DNA from: Phaeosaccion multiseriatum
Taxonomy: Eukaryota; Ochrophyta, other classes
Assembly (NCBI GenBank): GCA_965112735.1
Contig: OZ218957.1
Coordinates: forward strand, 372,001 to 436,000
Direction of reading: 5' to 3'
Length of the DNA: 64,000 nt
Shown: positions 11,732 through 22,016 of the stretch, one piece after another
How positions within the stretch are numbered: the stretch's first letter is position 1
Layout of the letters: the number at the start of each line of letters is the position of its first letter
The notes under the pieces: model-generated
Seen by the model: only the letters and a program-made list of their open reading frames with translations
What the model was told of the DNA's origin: nothing
The model's database searches: none
Position numbers and translations under genes: made by a program

Positions 11732-14700
11732 TTACGGCAGTTCAGAGGCCCTCTCTCTTCTCCGCTTTTTCTTCTTCTCCTTCTTCCTCTTCTTCTTCTC
11801 CTCCTTGTCCCTCCTCCGCCTCGCCTCCCTCTCCTCCTCCGTGTTGCAGATGGGGCTTGGCGCAGCGTCCACGCAGCTCTCCCCTCCCCCACTGCTGCCC
11901 ACGTCCCCCTTCTCGCCGGCTGTCTTGCTGGCCTTCTCCCCCTTGGTGCTCTTGTTGCCGGCATTGCTGCTGCTGCCCTGCTCCCCTCCCCGCTCGTCCT
12001 CCCTCTTCCTCTTGCTCCTCCTCTTCGTCTTGCCATTCTCCCTCCGAGCCGTTCCCTCCCCCTCCCCCTCCCCCTCCCCCTTCCCCTCCCCCCCGACCAC
12101 TTCGAAGAGTGACCTCATTCTCCTCTGCAGGGCGGGCACTCGCTGCTGCGCCTCCGTCTCATGCATCATAGCGGACTTGGGCTTCACTACCCAACCATAC
12201 AAAGGCAACCCTGAGCCTGAGCCGTTGGCTGTGGTGCCCCATCCATAGGCGGAGTCCGGCCTGACGAGGTGTTTACGCTCGTCCTCCCGCCATTGCCGCT
12301 CGCTACCGTACAAGAAGCTGCGCTCGAACACGATGGAGCCGGCCTGGTACGGAGGGGGAGGGGCAGAGAGACAGCGGCAGTCAGGGGCGGCAGAGGGGCA
12401 GGGGGGGGGAGGGCGAGGGAGGGAAGAGTTTTTCTCGATCGACAAAAGGGACCTCCGAAAGGGCAAAGGACGAGAGAGCGCAAGTGGGAGGCAGAGGGGA
12501 AGGAGCACAAGTGAAATGTGTGTACACCGAAACAAGCAAATTGCCCTACGGAACAAGCAGATGGCCCTACAGAACAAGCAGATGGCCCGGCCCTACGGAA
12601 CAAGCAGATGGCCCTACGGAACAAGCAGATGGCCCTACGGAACAAGCAGATGGCCCTACGGAACAAGCAGATGGCCTTCCCCCCCGGGGCCCACGGTAAG
12701 CAATCACACACCTCTCTCAGCCCCTCCGCCCCCTCGGGCACAGCGTCGGTCACTGTGGATCTGCCCGCCACCCCCGGCCTTGACTCAAGCAAGCGCAGGC
12801 GGCGCCCCAGCAGCGCTGCAGGCAAGGCGTAGCGCCTAGTCTCAATGGTCTTGTCCCCTGTGAGAAGCTTCGAGGCCCAGGGCTGCTGAACCTCCAGCGC
12901 CACGCCAGGCATGTCCGCCCAGCGCACGCCATGTGCCGCTTCATCTTCATCTTCAACTTCACCTTCTTCTGCTGCTGCTGCTGCTGTACCACCAACCGCT
13001 ACATCATCCACCGCGGAGCCCGACGCGCTGCCGCAGTGCCCCTCCGCCTCCCCCACCCCCCCCGTGGCGTCTCCACCCCCGCCTTGCTCCCCTCCTTGGC
13101 GCAAGAAGTGTCCCAAGGGGACGAACGCAGCAGCAGCGAGCCCCCCCTGCTGCCCCTCCCCATATGCCTCCATCACCCCGCTCCCTCCCCCTGCTCTGCC
13201 CCCTGCCATGTCCTCTGCCCGTGCGAAAGCGTCACCCCAGTGCCTCACGGCAGCTGCCAAGGCACCCACCTTAGCGGGCAGCGCAGAAACGCCATGAGTC
13301 CTGCCCTTGCCTGGGCCTGGGCCGCCCCCTGGCGGCACGTGAGAGAAGAGGAGGGGCACGGGGAGAGGATGGCAATCCACGGGCAACCTCCGGAAGGCAG
13401 GGTCTGCCTCCCGCTGTGCCCAGCCGTCACGCATGGCCTGCACACAGAGGGATGGCAGCACACACGCGCGAGTAAGACCTCGCTTCCATCCAAAAACCCT
13501 CGTCTCCTTTTCCTCCCCTCTCTCTCTCCTCCCCTCTCCTTCTCCTCCCCTCTCCTTCCCCTCCCCTCTCTCTCTCCTCCCCTCTCTCTCTCTCCTCCCC
13601 TCTCTCTCTCTCCTCCCCTCTCTCTCCCCTCCCCTCTCTCTCCCCTCCCCCCTCTCTCTCTCCTCCCCCCCTCACCTCTCTCTCCTCCAGAGCCTCCGCC
13701 AAGGCCGTGTAAGCCTCGCGAGGTGAGGCGCCCCCCCTCAGCTCGAAGGCCTTCAGCGCCTCGAAGTGCTTCTGGCGCTTCCTCCTCGCCTTGCCACCCT
13801 CTTTGCTGCCGCACGGCAAGGGGCTGGGCTGAGCCTTGTCTTGCGCGTGCTCCGCCGCCCCGCTGAGGCAGGCAAGTGCAAGCAGAGTGCGCTCTTCCAG
13901 CCTGCTCCAGTAAGTCAGCAATGCCTGTGGTGCATCGGTAGTAGAGAGAGGGAAGCACACAGAGGTCGGCGCTTGAGGGGGGCAGGCGCAGTGTGCGCAC
14001 GCACGGGACGGAGCCACGCACCTTCATAGGCCCTGCCCACCACTCGTGGAGCTCCTCATGGCGCCGGCCCTGCGCAGGCCACAGTAAGTCAGCGAGTCTG
14101 TCAGTAAGTCAGCGAGTCATAAAGGTTCGATGCCTCGCTCCGTACCTGCACGTAGAACTGACGGACCCACTCCATCTCGAGCTCTGAGAGTAGCAACTGC
14201 TCGGCCTTCCACTGCTTGAAGGAGCGCTTCGGTGGGCTCTTGAGGACTGCCTCGCAGCGGGCGGCGATGTAACCGTAAGTGTGGCCCTCCGTCTTGGCCA
14301 CCCGGTGTGTGCTGGAGTAGCGGTGAGAGCTGCCACTCAGCACGGTGTGCTGGTGCTGTTGTGGCGGGGGGGAGGGGGAGGGGGAGGAGAAGGCTCAGTA
14401 GGGGGTGGAGCCGAGCCCACTACGAGTGCGAGCGATGCACGACGGACTTATGTACGGACTTACGTACGGACTTACGTGGTGGTTGAAGTCGTCCAGCAGG
14501 TAATAGGCGCTGCGGCTGGGCAGGGTGAGGGCAATGGAGGGCGTCTCGGGGCCGCTGCCGCCACTGCTGTTCATCTTCCCAGCTGACGGGCCCTCTGCGT
14601 GGGGACTCACCCTGCGCAGACAGCATGCAGATGGAGCGCGTGAGTCAGTGAGTGAGCGAGACAGGTGGCAGGCTGGGGGGGGGGGGGGGCTTGGTAATGT

Positions 14701-15108
14701 TTGTCGGCGCGCTGCTAGCTCTGTACCGCCAGTCTCGGCCCATCCACTGCCATCCCGCCCCCCGTGGGCGAGGTCTGCCTCACCTCAGGGCGATCCTCCA
14801 ATCGTCCACGTGCGGCGCTGCCCCCACCCGCGCTGCATGCACCTGCTGCCCATCGCCCCCCTGGGTGCTGCTCTCCGCGGTAGTCTTGGCTTTCTTGTGC
14901 CCCCCCTTGCCCTTTACCGACATTGGCTTCGGCTTTGGCCCTCCCTGACTGTCGGCAGGCCTGGGGGGAGTGGTGACGTGATAGACAGCGATGGTGCTGA
15001 AGTGGTCCTGAGAGGAGGCCGAGAGAGGTACAGACCCCAAACAGACAGACACGCACCCCCGTTAGACTGCAGCGGCGAAGAGAGCGACAAAGGGAAGGGA
15101 GGGGAGGA

Positions 15109-15148
<40 letters not shown>

Positions 15149-16958
15149 CCTAGCAGCGAGCGGGAAGGCCCTCTGCGGAGGAGCAGGAGCTCAAGCAGTG
15201 GTACTCCCACACTCTCTCATTCCACTTGCCCCCCCCCCCCCCAAGCACTGACCAGGCAGGAGTCAGCGTGCCAAGAGACGCTGGCCTTGTCTCTGTTGAA
15301 GAGCGGCTCCCGCTTCAGATCCGCCTTGAGCTCCTTGGGCAGCATGCAGTTCACCAGAGACAGCGAGAAGCGGCAGCTGCCCACCACCCCGTCCGAGTGC
15401 CTGCGGCCGTCCACGTCTCCCCTCGGGTCTCGCGCCCGCGCCTCCTTCAGCGCTTCCAGGTGCTGGCTGGAGCGCTGCACGAGGCGCTGATTGAGCAGGT
15501 GCACACTCCTGCGGGGGTGAGTTGGTGAGTCGTTCGAGCAGAGGCAAGAAAGGGTTGGTCAGGAGGGGACGACGCTGGCTTTATTTACTTCGTGCCTCTG
15601 CTCTGCCTCACTACCCCCGCCATTCTTGGACGAAAAGGAGCCCTGCTGGCCCGAGCAGACTCGGTCATAGCCTGTGCGCCTCTGCTCACCGTATGGCCTC
15701 GTGCGCCGCTCCTTTGGGAGCGTCCTGCGCAGTCCATGGATGGGCGAACATGCGCAGGCCTGCGGTGCGGTCAGGGTCAGGGTCAGGGCCAGGGTCAGGG
15801 TCAGGGTCAGGGTCAAAGGCAGGGCCGGGGCAAGGGTCAGGGCCAGGGCCAGGGTCAGGGTCAGGGTCAGGGCCATGGTCAGGGTCAGGGTCAAGCGCAG
15901 GGTCCGGCTCCGAAAGTGTCTCGCACTGATACGCGGAGCGGAGGAAACGCCTTCCATTCATCTCCTACAACCCCACCCCGGAGCAGAGCCCGGCCGCTCC
16001 TCGCCCCCCCCTCCCCTCCTCCCTTTGACTCACCGAGGTACTTGTATGTGGTGCCCGCCTCTCCGAGGAGTGTCCTCGACACCATCGTCAGCGCACACTG
16101 CCGGAGAGGAGGTGTGAAAGGGGTGGATAGGAGGGGCAGGAGGGCGCGGGGGTTTGGTGCGGAGAGGGTGGTTAGACAGAGACTGGGCAACATGGGGCGA
16201 TACTGACTGACCTTTGTGCCGAGTCCACCCGGCTGAGTGACTGACAAGAGAGAAGGGCAAAGCGAGATGGTGCACGTGTGTGAGTGTGTGTGTGCCCAGA
16301 GAGGGGTGCGAGTTGGCCGCCGGTCAGCGAAGAGGGAGAGAGGAGGGCTTGGCAATTGACCCTCCTGTCCAGCGACGCCTCTCACCGTCAGTCTGGAAGA
16401 TGCCGAGGTCGCTCATCCGCTCGAAGGCGGCTCTCATCTGGTCATGCTCCCCCTCCTTGCTCAAAGCAGAGGATGGAGGATCCACCACGAAGCCCCTTTG
16501 TTTAGAGAGAGAGAGAGCGAGACAGAGAGAGTGAGAGAGTGGTAAGACAGAGAGCAGGAGGGCAAAAAGAACAAAAGGAGAGAGCGGGTGGAAGAGAGAA
16601 TGGCGAGAGAGAGCGAGAGAATGAGAGGGAGGGGGAGGAAGAGATTGAGAGAGAGAAGAGGCAGAGAGGATGGATTGTACACTCACACACCGCACCTGTA
16701 GCTGCTGCTCAAGAGGTGGTCAAAGTCAGGATCGACAGGTGTCCAGAAACGCTGGTTGTCAGCGACCCCACCCTTCTTCGCATTCTTCGCCTGTCGCAGA
16801 GCCTGCGCGGGAGGGATGAACTGCAGCGGTAGGGCGCAGTCTCTCCTCTTGGGTGCGGTGTGCGGTGCCTGCTGCCCTTGCTGCGCGTTCTGCTGCTGAG
16901 GGCCTTTACTGTTGCGCTCCGGCTCAGCTCGCTTCCGCTTTTTCCAGCCGCTCTTCAT
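11732..16958 (-). CDS. FTO: FTO-type 2-oxoglutarate/Fe(II) dioxygenase fused to an ASCH-like domain
   Basis: Putative N6-methyladenosine (or m6Am) RNA demethylase. Exons: 16958-16696, 16495-16386, 16240-16212, 16097-16034, 15759-15690, 15508-15253, 15007-14784, 14611-14476, 14355-14146, 14069-14022, 13924-13676, 13437-12712, 12343-11732; they sum to 999 codons with every phase consistent, including a 29-nt microexon. FTO blocks in order: VSRTLLGEAGTTYKYL, LRMFAHPW, ASVSWHADSCLV (iron ligands H259 and D261), TPSIALTLPSRSAYYLLDD, HQHTVLSGSSHRYSSTHRV (third ligand H401 and the following Arg), then the FTO C-terminal helical domain (LEMEWVRQFYVQ, HEWWAGPM). Residues about 730-880 (VQQPWASKLLTGDKTIETRR ... 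SIVFERSFLYGS ... LYGWVV) look like an ASCH/PUA-like RNA-binding domain, absent from animal FTO. The tail is lysine/arginine rich, suggesting nuclear location. Confidence 0.88.
12533..12676. repeat. 21-bp minisatellite in FTO intron 12
   Basis: About seven units of a 21-bp repeat centred on CCCTACGGAACAAGCAGATG, one with an internal GGCC insertion. It lies in the intron that splits the ASCH-like domain. Because 21 is a multiple of three it stays open in several frames, which makes false ORFs. Confidence 0.88.
13495..13690. repeat. CT-rich low-complexity tract in FTO intron 11
   Basis: Repeats of CTCTCCTCCC on the plus strand (purine-rich GAGGGGAGAG on the FTO sense strand). The tract directly follows the donor of exon 11 at 13675. 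No gene is supported in it. Confidence 0.8.
15769..15898. repeat. GGGTCA hexamer array in FTO intron 4
   Basis: A run of CAGGGT/CAGGGC hexamers on the plus strand (TGACCC on the FTO sense strand). On the sense strand it supplies the pyrimidine-rich tract ahead of the exon 5 acceptor at 15760. It resembles degenerate telomere sequence but the unit is GGGTCA, not TTAGGG. Confidence 0.88.
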
Positions 16959-17309
16959 TAAACCCGGTTGCACCAACTCTGAATCAACTCTGTGAATCGG
17001 GTGGAGCACCAACCCCCCCTCCTTCTGATTTTGGATTTCAATCGACCCGATTTCGTTTCAAAAAGATTTCCTTCTCCAAAATATTTGCGCTATTTAAGAA
17101 CGGGCCTTAGGTTCTCGGGTCCCTTTGGTTCTCGAAAGAGAGAGAGAAGCAAGACGCTGAAGGACCGGCACGAAGGAACGCGTGCAAGGAAGGGCTGACA
17201 GGGTACGGCTGCAAGAGCATCAGCAAGTATTGGAAGAAACGGAGGAGAGACGAAGGAGCGAGTGGGAGGAGGAGAGAGAGATTGTTGAAGGAGAGAGAGA
17301 AGAGGAGAG
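16959..17309. promoter_or_regulatory. Intergenic region between divergent FTO and ankyrin-like gene 1
   Basis: The 351-bp gap between start codons is less GC-rich than its surroundings around 17030-17100 and then becomes purine rich (GAGAGA) up to the ankyrin-like gene start. No known promoter element is recognisable. Confidence 0.4.
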
Positions 17310-18401
17310 ATGGGGGTTGGGATAGAGTTAATGACAGGGTTTGGGTTATGGCTATCATTAGGGTTATGGGTAGGGCTGGGGAGCAGCAGAAGTGTCACCA
17401 AGAGTAGTAGCAGCAGCGGAACGAAGAAGGGGGACTTGAGAGCTAGGCCGAGGGGATCTGCTCATGAAGAAGCGGAACCCACCTATGAGGCCTGTGAGAA
17501 GGCATTGGCACAGGCTCTAGTGCTCAGCACAGTCATGGGCTTTGTTGGCGAAGGTCATGACGCTTTCATAGCGACGGTGAGTACGGAGTGGAAGGACCAC
17601 TACAGACGTGTACATTCCACCAAGAGGACGACTGAGAGGAGCGTGGTAGAGTGCGTGGAGCGCGTGTACTGGGCGAAGCGCTTCGGATGTAAGCTGACTG
17701 AGGAGACATTCATGCTTGCTGCCAGGCATGGGACTGTCGCAGTGTGCAAGGCCCTCCATGGCAAGGACTGTCCCTGGAATGAACAAGTTTGTCTCGCGGC
17801 GTTGGACAACGAGCAGAAAGGCCTGAGTATTCTCCAGTGGCTGCGATCCGAACATCTTCAGGGGAAGAAGAGGTGCCCATGGCATGCCGGCATTTGTGGC
17901 GCTGCGGCGTATGGTGGAAAGCTGGTGATGCTGCAGTGGCTGCTATCGAAGGAAGGGAATGCTCCATTTCCCTGCTCTAGTTGGGATTCTGCTTGCTTGG
18001 CGGGACACATTCCCGTGGTGGAGTACCTCATAAACCACCCTCGCACGAGAGCATTGCTGGAAGCGAATAGAGGTGGGCGGTGGCGCAGCGGGGCGCGGTG
18101 GGCTGCGAGGAAGGGACACCTAGGGGTGCTGCAGCTCCTCCACGCCAATGCCCGCCACCTCTGCCGCTGGGATGCGGCGGTCTGCAGTGATGCAGTCATA
18201 CGCGCCAAGAGCCTGCCAATCCTCAAGTGGCTCCGGTCAGAAGAGGTGCAGTGTGGCTGGGACGCAAAGTCGTGCCCACAGAGCATCAGGGACGGAGGGA
18301 GACCCACAGACGACGGCTGGGATGCTACCCACGCCGAAACTGCAGCAAAATTGAAGGAGTGGGTGCACGCCCATGGGCACCCCTGCGACTGCGGGGTGTG
18401 A
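17310..18401 (+). CDS. Ankyrin-like CPW-repeat protein, copy 1 (hydrophobic leader)
   Basis: Intronless gene of 363 residues. It shares its whole body with the copies at 19649, 21027 and 52301. The body starts with an F-box-like segment (VMGFVGEGHDAFIATVSTEW), then degenerate ankyrin-like units of the form LQWLRSE..CPW..C.AA..G, as found in large families in algae and giant viruses. These typically mediate protein binding; the partner is unknown. This copy alone starts with MGVGIELMTGFGLWLSLGL, a hydrophobic stretch that could be a signal peptide or membrane anchor. It is encoded by GGGTTA/GGGTTT-rich DNA (17312-17385). A second in-frame ATG at 17334 would still leave part of it. The C-terminus HPCDCGV matches the paralogue ends. 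Confidence 0.8.
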   Translation: MGVGIELMTGFGLWLSLGLWVGLGSSRSVTKSSSSSGTKKGDLRARPRGSAHEEAEPTYEACEKALAQALVLSTVMGFVGEGHDAFIATVSTEWKDHYRRVHSTKRTTERSVVECVERVYWAKRFGCKLTEETFMLAARHGTVAVCKALHGKDCPWNEQVCLAALDNEQKGLSILQWLRSEHLQGKKRCPWHAGICGAAAYGGKLVMLQWLLSKEGNAPFPCSSWDSACLAGHIPVVEYLINHPRTRALLEANRGGRWRSGARWAARKGHLGVLQLLHANARHLCRWDAAVCSDAVIRAKSLPILKWLRSEEVQCGWDAKSCPQSIRDGGRPTDDGWDATHAETAAKLKEWVHAHGHPCDCGV

Positions 18402-19006
18402 CGACTTGTCTCCGCTCTCGGCTGCTGCTGCTCTTGCTGCGTGGGACTCTGTGAGGCCCCAAGGGGGGCATGTGTGAGACCCCAAGGGGGGCATGTGTGG
18501 AGCGAAGTCGGGCCTGAAGGCATTGGCGTTGGCATGCCGTCTCTGAGACAGGCATTGGGGGAGGCATGCCTTCTCTGAGACAGGTGTAGAGAGAGAGGGA
18601 GGGGGCAAAAATAGTTGAGCAAAACTGCTACCCTGCGAAAGCTTTGGGCTGGACCATGAATTCGTCGTGCAGCAGCAGCAGCAGCAGCGGCAGTTGGTGA
18701 TACAGCAACAAGGGTAGGAGGAACAGGTTTGGCAAGGGTCGATGCAGCTCCTCTTGATCATTCGCTCGTATAGGAGCGGCAGGGACGGGATCAAGAGAAG
18801 CCTTTGGGGCCGTGCTCCTCCTCGGGCTCGGGAGCGGGGATGGGCGGGGGGTGGCCGGAGAGAGAGGGAGGGAGACAGAGAGAGGACAGTACACCTGGCT
18901 CGGCACGGCTACAGGGATGCAGAAAGGCGGCGAGAGTATAGTCGCGGCTCATGGGAAGGAGGGCGCTTGGAGTAGACGTGGGGAGGGGCACTCCGCCTCC
19001 AGAAGC

Positions 19007-19040
<34 letters not shown>

Positions 19041-19254
19041 GCGGCGGCGAAAGGCAGGGACGAGGGGCGTGTCCTTCCCGGGGGTGGCAGCTGCAGCAGC
19101 GGCAGCAGCGGCAGCATCGGCAGGACCAGAGAGAGAGGAGGGAGCACTACCGATGACCGGCACGGTAACCCTGTCACCTTGAGCAGCTGCAGGCGTGCTA
19201 CCTCCACACCCGCCGCACCCCGCCCTCGCCCCCTCCTGCTGGGCCTCTCTTCAG
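18402..19254. other. Intergenic, low complexity
   Basis: No gene seen apart from the ABCA remnant that follows. It contains a duplicated AGACCCCAAGGGGGGCATGT motif near 18450-18500, two GGCATGCC-type blocks near 18530-18570, and CAG tracts at 18670-18690 and 19008-19040. A copy of the dispersed 14-mer AGTTGGTGATACAG is at 18692. Confidence 0.6.
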
Positions 19255-19375
19255 CACCATTGAGAAGCAGCGAGAGGCACTTGGTTTCCGGGACTATTCC
19301 CTCGCTCAGGCCACATTGGAGCAGATCTTCAATCGTATCGCGGGCAGCGACGCCAAGGGGGAGAGCGGCGAGTAA
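19255..19375 (+). pseudogene. Orphan last exon of an ABCA-type ABC transporter
   Basis: After a good acceptor (TCTCTTCAG, ending 19254) an open segment reads STIEKQREALGFRDYSLAQA then TLEQIFNRIA and stops at TAA 19373-19375. The phrase DYS(L/V).Q.TLEQ(I/V)F is the hallmark C-terminal end of the second ATP-binding cassette of ABCA transporters. No Walker A, signature motif or membrane segments are found upstream on this strand before the ankyrin-like gene, so this is best read as a gene remnant. It could instead be the terminal exon of a gene whose other exons lie across a very large intron; I consider that less likely. Confidence 0.55.
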
Positions 19376-19648
19376 GGATGTATGTACTCTCTGCTGGGGG
19401 GCCCAGACTGGCATTTTGTTGACTTGGTGCAGGAAGTAGGTTGGATATGAGGGATATATGAACAGATAGATTGCAATGTGCTTGTGGTGTGCTTGCTTAT
19501 ATATATTTACATCACAATGGTCTCTGTGTAGGATGACGCATAATACTAGATTGCTCGTAATGGCGAAGAAAAATGCATGAAAAAAGGAACGGAACAAAAT
19601 CACAAAAGTGGGGATAGATTACCGTGTCCCCGCAAACCATCGCTGTCC

Positions 19649-20719
19649 TCAGTCCTGGCAGTCGCAGGGGTGTCCATTGGCGTGCACCCACTGCTTCATC
19701 TCCTCAAAGGTCTCGGCATCCATATCATAAAGGATACCTCTGTCCCTAATGACCTGTGGGCACGACCACTCGCTCCACTCACACTTCACATGGTCTGATC
19801 GGAGCCACTTGAGCATGGGCAGGCTCTTGGCGCGCATGACTGCAGTGTAACAGATCCAATCATCCCAATCACAGAGGTGGCGGGCGTTGGCGTGGAGGAG
19901 CTGCAGCACACCGAGGCGACCAGCTTGGGCAGCGCACAAAGCCCCTTCGCGCCAAAACCCGCCTACATTCTCTTCCAGCACAGCCCTCGTGCGAGGATGA
20001 TTGAGCAGGTACTCCACGGCCCGAATGTGACCCGTCGTACAAATTGTGCTCCAGCTGAATCTGTCAAATGGAGCATTCCCTGCCTCCGATAGCAGCCACT
20101 TGAGCATCTCCAGATTCCCGTTCAATCCAGCAGCTCCACAAGTCTGTCCATCCCATGGACACCTTTCCTTCTCAGGAAGATCCTCGGATCGCAGCCATTG
20201 GAGAACATTCAGGCCATGCTGCTCATTGTATGCCGTTTCACGGCACACCCATTTATTCCAAGGACAGACCTTGCCATGAAGAGCCTTACACACTTCAACG
20301 TCTCCGTACCTAGCGGCGACTCTGAAGACTCCTTCAGTTAGCTCCAGGCCCTGCTTTATCGCCCATCTCACGCGCTCCACAGAGCTGACCACAGATGACA
20401 AGTTTGTCTTCAGGGCTGGGTATAAATGGCCATAGCGGGTCCTCAACTCCTTGTTTGTGCCAGCCACAAAGAGGAACTCCCCCCCACCCACGTACTCCAC
20501 CACGGCCTGGAGCAGCTCGATAGTGGCCAAGGCCTCGTGGCAAGCTTTATAGAGGCCTTCGGTCACTTCTTCTTCTGATACCGCAGAAGCCCCATCTTCG
20601 CGGGAATCAGCCTCACCGGCATCTCGCTCATACGTGCTTCCGTCCTCATGCCCAGTCCCACCAGCAGCACCACATTCCTCTGGCCCTCCTGCAGACTCGC
20701 CTTCCAGGGAAGGGGGCAT
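19649..20719 (-). CDS. Ankyrin-like CPW-repeat protein, copy 2 (acidic N-terminus)
   Basis: Intronless, 356 residues from ATG 20719. Residues about 1-55 are acidic and Gly/Ser rich; an F-box-like segment follows (LLQAVVEYVGGGEFLFVAGT), then the repeat units (LQWLRSEDLPEKERCPW, LKWLLSEAGNAPF, EYLLNHPRTRAVLEE, LQLLHANARHLCDW) and the shared end WVHANGHPCDCQD. It belongs with the copy at 52301 in a 'VGGGEFLF' subfamily, distinct from the 'VGEGHDAF' subfamily of copies 1 and 3. Function unknown; protein binding is inferred from the repeat type. The 5' side of the start codon faces copy 3 across about 300 bp. Confidence 0.82.
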   Translation of the reverse strand: MPPSLEGESAGGPEECGAAGGTGHEDGSTYERDAGEADSREDGASAVSEEEVTEGLYKACHEALATIELLQAVVEYVGGGEFLFVAGTNKELRTRYGHLYPALKTNLSSVVSSVERVRWAIKQGLELTEGVFRVAARYGDVEVCKALHGKVCPWNKWVCRETAYNEQHGLNVLQWLRSEDLPEKERCPWDGQTCGAAGLNGNLEMLKWLLSEAGNAPFDRFSWSTICTTGHIRAVEYLLNHPRTRAVLEENVGGFWREGALCAAQAGRLGVLQLLHANARHLCDWDDWICYTAVMRAKSLPMLKWLRSDHVKCEWSEWSCPQVIRDRGILYDMDAETFEEMKQWVHANGHPCDCQD

Positions 20720-21026
20720 TTCAATGGCTGTTTATTGATTTCAGGAGGAGGAGGAGGAGGAGGAGGAGGAGGAGGAGGAGGAGGAGGAAAGGGAAAGCGA
20801 TCAACCCATCTCCCCCATTTGTGAATCATGGAGCACCAACACGGAGGCCATCTGAGATGGGACGGAGTGGAAAAAAAAATAATAATAAAAAGAAAGGAAG
20901 AGAGTGCGAAGAGCAGCCGGAAAAGAGACAGAGGAAAAGGAAGTAGAGGAGAGTCAGTGGAAGTGGAGGCGCGTGAGGAAAGGTCACGACCACGACTTTA
21001 TTTTGACAGCAGAGAGAGAGTCGAGG
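20720..21026. promoter_or_regulatory. Intergenic region between divergent ankyrin-like copies 2 and 3
   Basis: A 307-bp gap between start codons. It carries a (GGA)n tract at 20743-20790 and an A-rich run at 20870-20890. An open GTG-initiated extension of copy 3 reaches back to 20904 but has no supporting homology, so I start copy 3 at the first ATG. Confidence 0.4.
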
Positions 21027-22016
21027 ATGGGATGCAGCATCAGCAGCAGGTGCGTGGGAGAGATGGGACATCGTGCGGAGGCGTTGCCTGGCTTCGAGGC
21101 CTGTAGGAAGGCGCTGGCGAAGCCTGAGGTGCTCGGTAGGGTCATGAGCTTCGTTGGCGAAGGTCATGACGCTTTCATAGCATCGGTGAGCCAGGAGTGG
21201 AAGGACCACTACAGACGTGTACATTCGACCAAGAGGACATCTGAGAGGAGCGTGGTAGAGTCCGCAGAGCGCGTTCACTGGGCGAAGCGGTTCGGGTGCA
21301 ATCTGGACGAGGAGACATTCAAGGCAGCTGCTAGGTATGGAGACGTCGAAGTGTGCGAGGCCCTCCATGGCAAGGACTGTCCCTGGGACGAAGAAGTGTG
21401 TCTCGCCACTCTGGGAAATAGGAAGCATGGCCTGAGTGTACTCCAGTGGCTGCAGTCCGAAGATCTTCCGGGGAAGCAGAGGTGCCCATGGGGTGAACAC
21501 ATTTGTGGAGAGGCTGGAGGGAGAGGGAGGTTGGAGATGCTGAATTGGCTTCTTTCTGAGGAAGGGAGTGCTCCTTTTAGCAGCGTGACGTGGCAATACG
21601 CTTGTCTTGGGGGGCACATTCCCGTGGTGGAGTATCTGCTCAACCATCCCCGCGCGAGAGCTTTGCTGGAGGAGAATCGAGACGGAAATTGGCGATACGG
21701 GGCGTGGTGGGCTGCCAGAAGAGGCCGCCTCGAGGTACTGCAGCTCCTCCACGCCAAGGCCCGCCACCTCTGCCGCTGGGATGAGGAGGTTTGTCAGAGG
21801 GCAGTCATGTACGCCAAGAGCCTGCCAATGCTCAAGTGGCTCCGGTCAGAGGCAGTGCAGTGCCCGTGGGACGAAACGTCGTGCCCACAGGTCATCAGGG
21901 ACAGAGAACTGTACGTCCAAGCTATGGGTATGACATGGGGCATTCGTCACGGGACCTTTGAGGAGCTGAAACAGTGGGTACACACCAACGGGCACCCGTG
22001 CGACTGCCAGGACTGA
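21027..22016 (+). CDS. Ankyrin-like CPW-repeat protein, copy 3 (N-myristoylation-like start)
   Basis: Intronless, 329 residues. The first ATG gives MGCSISSRCVGEMGH. MGC..S is the classic pattern for N-myristoylation with a neighbouring palmitoylated cysteine, so membrane association is likely. The body matches copy 1 closely: VMSFVGEGHDAFIASVSQEW, RVHSTKRTSERSVVE, LQWLQSEDLPGKQRCPW, EYLLNHPRARALLEE, WVHTNGHPCDCQD. There is no intron although neighbouring conserved genes have many. Role unknown; the repeats suggest protein-protein binding. Confidence 0.83.
   Translation: MGCSISSRCVGEMGHRAEALPGFEACRKALAKPEVLGRVMSFVGEGHDAFIASVSQEWKDHYRRVHSTKRTSERSVVESAERVHWAKRFGCNLDEETFKAAARYGDVEVCEALHGKDCPWDEEVCLATLGNRKHGLSVLQWLQSEDLPGKQRCPWGEHICGEAGGRGRLEMLNWLLSEEGSAPFSSVTWQYACLGGHIPVVEYLLNHPRARALLEENRDGNWRYGAWWAARRGRLEVLQLLHAKARHLCRWDEEVCQRAVMYAKSLPMLKWLRSEAVQCPWDETSCPQVIRDRELYVQAMGMTWGIRHGTFEELKQWVHTNGHPCDCQD

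Noticed and set aside
12484-12832. Repeat protein with YGTSRWP units
   Set aside because: It comes from the 21-bp minisatellite in FTO intron 12, whose period is a multiple of three.
15891-15961. FTO exon with Asp-Pro repeats (DPDPDP) or Gly-Gln repeats
   Set aside because: Splicing from 16034 directly to 15759 gives TYKYL-G-LRMFAHPW as in FTO; the hexamer array is intronic.
20904-21026. Forty-one-residue N-terminal extension of ankyrin-like copy 3
   Set aside because: It requires a GTG start, has no similarity to the paralogues, and would bury the MGCSISS start.
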